Assembly: GCA_018806915.1 (NCBI GenBank)
Contig: JAGKQI010000030.1
Location: forward strand, 590,501 to 654,500
Reading direction: 5' to 3'
Length of the DNA stretch: 64,000 nt
DNA from: Phytophthora colocasiae
Lineage: Eukaryota > Oomycota > Peronosporomycetes > Peronosporales > Peronosporaceae
Both the position numbers and the translations under genes were made by a program. The notes under the pieces were generated by a model. It made no database searches. It saw only the letters and a program-made list of their open reading frames with translations, and was not told where the DNA came from. Below are positions 56,701-64,000 of the stretch, piece by piece (the first letter of the stretch is position 1; every line of letters starts with the position of its first letter).

Positions 56701-59488
56701 GTCTTTTAAATGAGCAGCCAGCTTTTGCTGCCATACTCTCGCGACGATGTCTGGGCGGTCTTGGGCGCTCTGGTTAGGATCGCGAATCTGCTCTTGGATC
56801 TCTTCCCACTTTGGATTGCAAGTCATCGTGCCGAAGATATCTGGCTTGCCGTACTCCCTAACGATTGCTATCGAGTCTTGGTACGATTGGTACATCTGAC
56901 GCGGGCTTCCTGAGTGAGAAGACGGTAAGATGATCTTCTTCCCAACCTGATTGAGGAAGTGCCTGTTTCGGGCTCGGTCGGGGTGAGCCAGCTCTCCAGT
57001 GTCACGATCATATTCCGCCAGAAGTCCTTCGCCATCGCCCAGGATAGTCCTAGCCGCTTCCATAGCTTCGCTCAGGTACGCATCTCGCAGTCCATTGTAC
57101 TGGTAAGCACGGATCTCCTTCTGGTGAGTTGCTATCCAGCGAAGTTCTTCTTGCTCGCATTTGGCTCTCTGGTCCACACAATACTGTTGGAAAAGGCGCC
57201 CCCCTTTATGTAGAGCTGATCGGTCATCGTCCTTTTGGAAGAGTCGATACGCGACGTGCTCACGTAGAGCCATAGCGCGTTTGTTCCTGCGCACCACATC
57301 ACCTTCGTACGTATCCGTATACGTCCACCCCAGTTCTCCATACGGAAGAAGTAGCGGGTACTGAAGGGGGTCGTAGTTGGCGTTTGTTTCCCAGAGACGC
57401 ATGAGATTTCTGTCTTTTGTATATACCAAGAGATCGCGAGGCTGTGCGAGGTTGCCGTCTTCAATCATAGTGACGGCCACTTCAGAAACCGTCGGCAGAT
57501 TTTCCGTTCGAGGTCTGGAAGGATTGTTTCTCAGACGGAACACCAAGTCGATTGGCTGCTGCATATCGCTTTGACGCACCCTTTCGCCAAACGTGAGAAA
57601 CTGCTGAGCGAACGGGTTGTACCTTTGCATCACCCGCTCGATGTCTAACAAAGCCACAGGGTCCAGGTCTGCGAAAATCCCCATACGTCTCTCAGCTCGG
57701 CGCTCCATGTCCGGATCGACGATATAGATCTGCGCAAACTTGGGCTGAGTCCTTTGGCCAGTTCGACGATCAATGTATGGCAACAACGAACCCATGTAGT
57801 GGCCCATAGCACCTTGAATTCGGTAGGAGTATACGCCACGTTCACCCGCGACGCTGTTGTCCTGGTTGACGTTCTGAAACCTACCCGTGGTCGGGTTTGA
57901 AGCACCGATAGACGTAAAGGCAAACGCCTGGTTGTACGCCCGTATCTGCTTTCGAAAATCGGGGTCACCGTAAAGCTGGAGAAGTTCGTCTGGAGCAGGA
58001 GCCAGAGGTGGTAGTCTGACTTTTCCTTCGATACAACAGGCTGTTTTGCTTTTACCAGGCCATTTCCACGCGTTACAGTGGCCACACACTACAGTGGGGG
58101 GAAGGCGATGGCGCCTGGTGTGTTTGTGAACATCTGGACCCCTGACCATGGAAGGTAAGAAGTCTTCGTGGTTCGCGAGTGCTTGGCGATGGCGGGTGGT
58201 TCGCCGACGATCGCGAACTCGCTCGCGCTCCTCTTCGCGTTCTTCTTCTGTCTGTAGAGCCCTTCGAATGGCGTGGCGCTCTCGGTCCCGTTCTCGCTCG
58301 TCTCCGCGCTCCACTTCTGGCATCTGCCTTCTTGCATCGGCCCGGCGTTCTCGGTCGGCTTCACGCTGCGACTCGCGTTCAACGGCCGACTGTAGATCCC
58401 TTGCATTACCGCGACGCACTTGGTCAGCTTCCCGCTGTGTAGCGCGCTCATCATCTGCCCGCGCGTCTCTAGCATTAGCATGTCGCACACGGTCAGCGTC
58501 ACGCTGGATCTCGCGCTCCTCTTCAGTCATCTGGGACCTGCGGACAGCCTCAACCGCTGCATTGTATGCCCTCGCTTGATTACGCTCATCCTCATCCTGA
58601 AGAGAACGCTGGCGAACTCGCGCGGCGGTATTTGCTTCTTGTTGTTGACGACGCCCTTTGTCGTTAAGACTCGCCCGTCTTCTTTGTGCTGCAATACGGT
58701 TACGGTCCCTCTCGGCTTGGCGCCGTTCTTCACTCTGCTGAGCTCGGCTGGCGCGTCGTTGTTCAGTGTTTCTTCGTTTCGCAGCCTCTCGCTGTGAAGA
58801 TGTCATATTTGCACGGCGTGCTCGTGTACGCTCTGCATCCTCGCTCTCTTTGCTGCCGCACGATCTTCTGTACGTATGCCGGAAGGTAAAGCATCTGTTG
58901 GAATACCTGGGACGCTGTTGGCGGGGCTGGTGCGGCCGAGGATCCCGCTGTGGCAACATCTCGGCCTTGAATGACGGCACCAATACGAAGTCCCTCCGCA
59001 TACGCTGCAGCAAACCGACGTTGATGTTCCGCAGGGTCATCTTCTTCTTGTTTGCCTTCCTGTTCCGTGACGCATGATCTCACAGGTAAATTGACGGACG
59101 ATGAATCTGAAGGTTGCGATCGATTAGCAGTAATTATCGATTGACGCGCCGAACGTCGAGCGCGCATGCGCTGTTGTAGGCGGGTAGCAGCTTGAGATTT
59201 ATTCCGCAACCGTCGTTTACGTTGCTCTTCAGTCTCAGGAACTTCAGGGGAAGCATAACGGCGTTCTAAAACCTCTTGTTCTGCCTGAGTAACGTGGACT
59301 TGCGACAAACTTCCAGCAGCTACCCTATCGCGTTGGTGGGCAAGGCGATGCGATAGCTGCCGGTCCTGAAGGCGAGATCGAGCCTGGCGGCGATTAGCCT
59401 CGCGGCGACGTCTGACGGCATCGTCTTCGGGGTCAGGCGGAGTTCGGTAGCGGGCTTCAAGTACGCGCCAGTCCTTCTGGCTAGCCAT
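53724..59488 (-). pseudogene. Unit F RepHel, alternative N-terminus, several 1-bp deletions
   Basis: Same architecture as unit D from ATG 59488. The G-run near 57366 is 5 and the A-run near 55135 is 6, so two sites broken in D are intact here. Breaks are instead single-base losses near 58838 and 58925 (C- and G-runs), 56644 (T-run) and 56028 (G-run). The helicase part is open from 56066 to the stop at 53724. All Rep and helicase motifs are present. Confidence 0.92.
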
Positions 59489-60594
59489 TGCCTTGTTGGA
59501 GGCAAATTGAGAAGTGAGAGCTGTCAAGTAAGGCACGGAGGCTGGGCACGATGTTCCACGAATATAGCCAGCGCGGTTCGATCGTGAAGCGCCTCTACAT
59601 AACTCAAATTGGACTCATGACGCGCCTGTGTTGAAAGGAGATCATTGAAGTTATTTTTTTCGCACATATGTAACCTGTGGAAATTCTTACGTAAAATATA
59701 TAAGCGCAATGTCGCTATATTGAACAAATCAATATAAAAACAGTAAAAAATACAAAATGCAAAATATGACAATAACCGACATGAAAATGTCAACAACCTA
59801 CACTAAGATGTTTTAAATGGAAGTTAACTACTTCATTCGTAATTAACCAAAAACAATGTAGATAAATGCTTATTCACTGTCAGAGGTAAGGTCGATGACG
59901 CTGTCATCGTCAGTGGAATCCGATTGGCTGAACGTGTCGATGAACCAAGGCTCGTTGTCGTAATCGCTGTCGCTCTCCTCATCGCTTGTACCGAACATTT
60001 CGCGTGCAGAGAGCCGACGTTGCAGGGACGCAATCAGGCGATGCGCATCACGAAGAGCGTCCAACAAAGCACTGATTTCATCAGTCATGTTGTTGTTCAA
60101 CACCGAAATGTTGTTGATGGTGTCGAGGCGGAGGTCGGCCGCACGACGTTGGTAGCGGCGAGGTCGAGCCCTCTCGTCGACATCGGTGTCGGGGTCGCGG
60201 ATACGGATGGCCATGTCAAATTGGAAAGTGAGCATTTCAAGCAGGCAAGTATTATTAAATAAAATCGTTAAATTGTATTTTGACCAATCGTATATGTAAA
60301 GATTGCGAAGACACCAATAAAATTTGTGGTCGATAAAATCGCATCCACACATATGTGGTCTCTTGGTGAACGTATACTATCGAACAAACGATAAAATCTG
60401 TAGAATCGTTAACAAAATACAGTTGAATAATGGTTATCAAAATACAGTCGAATCAAAATACAGCCGAATAAATATAATATTAGCCAATCCCGAGGCCGCC
60501 TTCGCTGCGCTCGGCAGCAAAAAAACGCAGCGTGGACGGACACACGGACACACAGACGGACAGGCAGACGCCGCACTAGCCTAGAGGGTAAAGA
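59489..60594. other. 5' leader of unit F
   Basis: Near-identical to the unit D leader; holds the accessory ORF at 59870-60214. Confidence 0.6.
59870..60214 (-). CDS. Small accessory ORF of unit F (114 residues)
   Basis: Reads the same as the unit D copy (MAIRIRDPDTDVDE... to VIDLTSDSE), in the same position upstream of RepHel and on the same strand. The basic N-terminus, coiled-coil-like middle and acidic SIM-like end are unchanged. Confidence 0.55.
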   Translation of the reverse strand: MAIRIRDPDTDVDERARPRRYQRRAADLRLDTINNISVLNNNMTDEISALLDALRDAHRLIASLQRRLSAREMFGTSDEESDSDYDNEPWFIDTFSQSDSTDDDSVIDLTSDSE

Positions 60595-60770
60595 CTAGCC
60601 GAGTGCCGCCCGCTTTTGCGGGCGGTTTGTATGTGTTTGGTTGAAACCCGTGGGGCTCACTGTTCCAGTTCGCCCCACTACTCACCATCGGCGCCACACC
60701 TTCGGCGCGCGCCGGTTGGCCGAGGTACCTTCGCTTCACACAGACACGGGACTAGCCTACTGTGTTGAGA
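60595..60770 (-). mobile_element. 176-bp mini-Helitron between units F and G
   Basis: Same length, termini and sequence by eye as the copy at 46545-46720. The hairpin is at 60606-60625 and the 5' end TCTCAACACAGTAGG at 60770. Confidence 0.85.
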
Positions 60771-63700
60771 GTAGCCGAGTGCCGCCCGCTTTTGCGGGCG
60801 GTGTGTATGTGTTTGGTTGAAACCCGTAGTGCTCGCTGTTCTAGCTCGCCATACTACTACTCTGTAGCCCCTGCCTTCGCTTCGCTCGGAGGGGACAAAA
60901 ACATACACAGTGTTTCATATGCACAGTGAACATGTATTTGTTGTTATGAAAAATGCAGTGATCCCCTTCTTCCTCTTGCTTACATCTCGAATATCTGTCG
61001 GTAAACAATATTCTGTGTGTACACTCCATCGGCGTCCACCTTGTCAGGATACTCGATCATCACCTTGAGTCTCGACCGCGCTGTCACTCTCGATAACGCC
61101 ACGTACAGCTGTCCGTGTGAGAAGCAAGGAGTCGCCAAGTATAGTCCGAGATTTTGTACCGTTTGTCCTTGGGCCTTGTTGATTGTCATCGCAAACGCTG
61201 GTTGCACTGGGAACTGCTTACGACGTAGACGGAAGGGGAACTCACGCGTGTCCCCGTCACTGAGGAACACAATCCGCGGAATGAACACATGCTGGCCGTG
61301 GCGTTCCCCTGTCATGATGGTCGCATGGATCACGTGAGGTTTCAGCTCCACAACACGGAGGCGCGTTCCGTTGCACAGTCCAAGATTGGGATTCAGGTTG
61401 CGCATCATCATGATCGGCGCACCCTTCTTCAGAGTTAGTTTGTGCGACGGGATTCCGTTCATATTCACTGAATGCAGGAGTTCAGGCTCAAAGTAATCAG
61501 CGTCACCGTCATTATCCACTGAATCGTTGGACAAATACTCCTGGGCGTCACCTTCCAGCTTCTGAGAAACAGCTTCGTTGATACGCTGCACGATCATGTT
61601 CGTAGCCGTCAATATCGTTCGGTTGGCAAAGTACTCATCCGTGGCGATCTCAGGGTTATGAATGTCTGCATACATCTCGTCAATGATGCGTCGCATGCCT
61701 CTGGGAGTGGTGCCAGGCCGAACCTCTTCATCTTCTTCTTCCGGCTCCTCCTCCGGTTCGCTCTCAATCAACATGTCGTTCGGGATCTTGATGAAATCTG
61801 GTCCAAGTCCAGCATTAAGTTGGTGCCTTCCTTCGCCCACTTGAAGGAGAAACTCAGAGAATGCTGCCAGTTCTTCCGCTGTCGTTTCATTCGCAGCCGA
61901 CCTCACACGCATGTTCTCCGTAAGATGAACTTGTTCGAATTTGCTCCACAACTCCGAAGACTTTAGACACGCGTCGATGGTATCGGCAGGCGTTCCCTGC
62001 AGTACCACTGGTAGAATTTGTCTGAAATCTCCTGAAAGGACGACCACTTTCCCGCCAAATGGTTCATCGAGGTCCAAGATATCCCGTAGCGAACGGTCCA
62101 CAGCCTCAAAAGCGTGACGATGGGCCATCGGAGCTTCGTCCCAGATAATTAAACTGGCCATCTTGATAAGTTCCTTCAGGGCGGAGTTCTTATTGATCGC
62201 ACACGTAGACTCCGCATTCAGCTTTAGCGGGATTCGAAAGGTAGAATGTGCAGTGCGACCACCCATTAGTAGAAGTGCTGCAATTCCACTCGAAGCTACC
62301 GCAATGGCAATTTTCCCAGACAAACGAACTTTTGCCAGGATGTGCTTGAGCAAGGTTGATTTTCCAGTACCACCAGGTCCATCCAGAAAAAATAACTGGG
62401 TGCCTTCTGAAGATCCATCGACAGCCGCCATGACTTTCGCGTAGATAGCTTGTTGACCTTCATTAAGTCCATCCTCATGCTCCACAATTTCTTGAAGCAT
62501 GTGATAGTCATACGCCATGGTCTCGCGGTCAATCAAACTGTTGTTGGTCTGGAGTGCGTCTCGAAGAAGCAGATCAGGGAAATCGGCAAGTTGTGGAAGG
62601 TCAAACTCATGTACCGCTTTCCCACTCACTTGAAGCAACTCGTTCAGACTCTTTAGCGTGTTAAACATCACCACGTCGTCCTTCGCTTGGCCTTCCATGG
62701 CGCGGAATCGACGGTGGAAATCCTCAGACAATGCTCCGTAGAAATTATCCCATAGCTGACGCACCTGCCCAACCTGAGAGTATACTAACAGCGTAGCAAA
62801 TAGCTGACGCAGTTGATACGCCATCTGGAACGTCGCGGCTTCCTCCATACAGGCTGCCCACTCCTCATCATTCTCGAGATATCCTAGGCGTAACGCGGCA
62901 TCCTTATACGATCCACATACGACGTTATCCACAGTCCGGATATTCTGGAAAGAAGTAGGTCCTTTGCGATGGCATAGCAAGACGCGTAAGTAGAACCTCT
63001 CCTCATCTCGCGGAGACACGTGAATCATTCGTCCTAGTGCAGCTTGATACTTTTGCGGCGGACCCATATCTTGTGTTTGTCCCATCTAAAGTACTTCGGC
63101 ACATCCTGATACACAATTGTCTTAGCTACCTGGTCTTCGGGCGCTCTACTCGCACATATGTCGAAGAAGGCAGTAAGCTTCGTGCGCTCACTACGATCCA
63201 TGACGCGTTCCGGATCTTCGGTCTCGCGGAATACCACCATCTGCTCACCTTCGAGGTGTACCGTGAGCTGGAAAACCGCATGGGACTTCCCTTGCACTAC
63301 GTGCCCGAGGAGACGCATACACACCTCAATGGGAGAGATGTACCTCGCGCTTAAGTATCGGATGATCTCGTTGGGTTCCCGTCTGTCGATATTACCTTCG
63401 TCTTGCACCGTCTCCACTGTAATCACAGCTCTGTCGGATCCCTTGTACACGTACTTGTAGAGATACTTCACCACTGACAGTGCTGTGCAGATTTCAATGT
63501 TGATGTGGCAGTTGTACTTGTATGAAAAGTAAGGGTTGTATGGCACCACCCACTGATTCAGCGTAGCATTGTCGTACCGTCTTCCATTGAATGTAAAATA
63601 TCCTTCCGATCGTCGTCGGCGTCTGTACTGCGGGAAACCGTCTTCGCTCACCCGCGTTGTCTCCACGAACGGTTTCGGGTAGCCCTTTGTACACTTGCCA

Positions 63701-64000
63701 TCCTTCATACAGACACACGATGGATTCGCCGCGCCACAGGGCCCGTGCATCATATTCGTCATGACCGTTTCATAAAGGCCGGGGTTGGTGTCAGGATCCG
63801 GTACTTCCGCCGACACAATTTTGTCAATAATCTTGGCTTGTCCTCGTCCGCCAAGATGACAATGATGTGCGCATGAGGAAGTCCACGCTTTTGAAACTCC
63901 ACCACGTAAATCCGAGCGGAAACCCGCCCAAGCACATCCTCGTCTAAGTCTTTTAAATGAGCAGCCAGCTTTTGCTGCCATACTCTCGCGACGATGTCTG
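60771..64000 (-). mobile_element. Helitron unit G (3' part, runs off the window)
   Basis: The 3' terminus reads CTAC (60771-60774) as in unit E; the hairpin is at 60782-60801. The leader and N-terminal type lie outside the window. Variant sites alternate between E-like and D/F-like. Confidence 0.9.
60980..64000 (-). pseudogene. Unit G RepHel, C-terminal half, two breaks
   Basis: Helicase open from 63085 to the stop at 60980 with DGPGGTGKS, IIWDEAPMAHRHAF, LSGDFRQILPV, TINKAQGQ and GQLYVALSRV. A T-run one base short near 63053 shifts the frame between Rep and helicase. A 10-bp deletion near 63833, next to the HUH block, shifts it again. The Tyr motif KYLYKYVYKG is intact. Confidence 0.92.

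Larger units (their letters stand above)
53519..60594 (-). mobile_element. Helitron unit F
   Basis: 7,076 bp, same type as unit D, including leader and accessory ORF. The 3' CTAG is at 53519-53522 and the hairpin at 53530-53549. The 5' end at 60594 starts TCTTTACCCTCTAGG. Confidence 0.92.

Overview
The window looks like transposon-dense nuclear DNA of an oomycete (Phytophthora or downy-mildew-like). The evidence is broken Crinkler (CRN) effector genes with an LQLFLAKK header motif, fungal/oomycete-style type I fatty acid synthase fragments, Ty3/gypsy elements with a chromodomain, a hAT transposase, and Helitrons whose Rep-helicase carries an arginine-rich array of 23-residue repeats. Every large gene is a mobile-element gene or a pseudogene. 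I see no intact housekeeping gene, rRNA, tRNA or CRISPR.

Layout. 1-1161 is a decayed gypsy pol fragment (minus strand). About 1.6-5.9 kb is a graveyard: a CRN gene with header and NTPase module (minus), a CRN-type kinase-like fragment (plus), a second NTPase fragment (minus) and a hAT transposase (plus). 6.2-7.47 kb is a fatty acid synthase fragment (minus). 7473-17487 is a complete Ty3/gypsy chromovirus: 460/461-bp LTRs TGTAA...TTACA, PPT, PBS, gag and pol on the minus strand, and a 515-codon ORF on the opposite strand that overlaps the end of pol tail-to-tail. A second gypsy fragment follows on the plus strand (17488-18460). Both gypsy elements have a canonical -1 frameshift cassette at the gag stop.

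From 18838 to the right edge the DNA is an uninterrupted head-to-tail array of Helitrons, all minus strand. Units: A 18838-24653, B 24654-31458, C 31459-39464, D 39465-46544, mini-1 46545-46720, E 46721-53518, F 53519-60594, mini-2 60595-60770, G 60771-beyond 64000. The 3' end of each unit (hairpin, about 7 nt, CTAG) is fused with no intervening base to the TC 5' end of its neighbour, as expected of rolling-circle concatemers. A 14,054-bp higher-order repeat (D+mini+E, then F+mini+G) overlies the array. Units differ in their 5' ends, unit A has a 3' half from another Helitron family, and unit G is a mosaic.

The least expected signal is in the gypsy DNA. LTRs, non-coding interior and coding sequence are saturated with short perfect inverted repeats (stems 6-13 bp, one about every 35 bp), while the neighbouring Helitron, hAT and synthase DNA does not show this by eye. 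All sequence comparisons here were made by reading, without alignment software.
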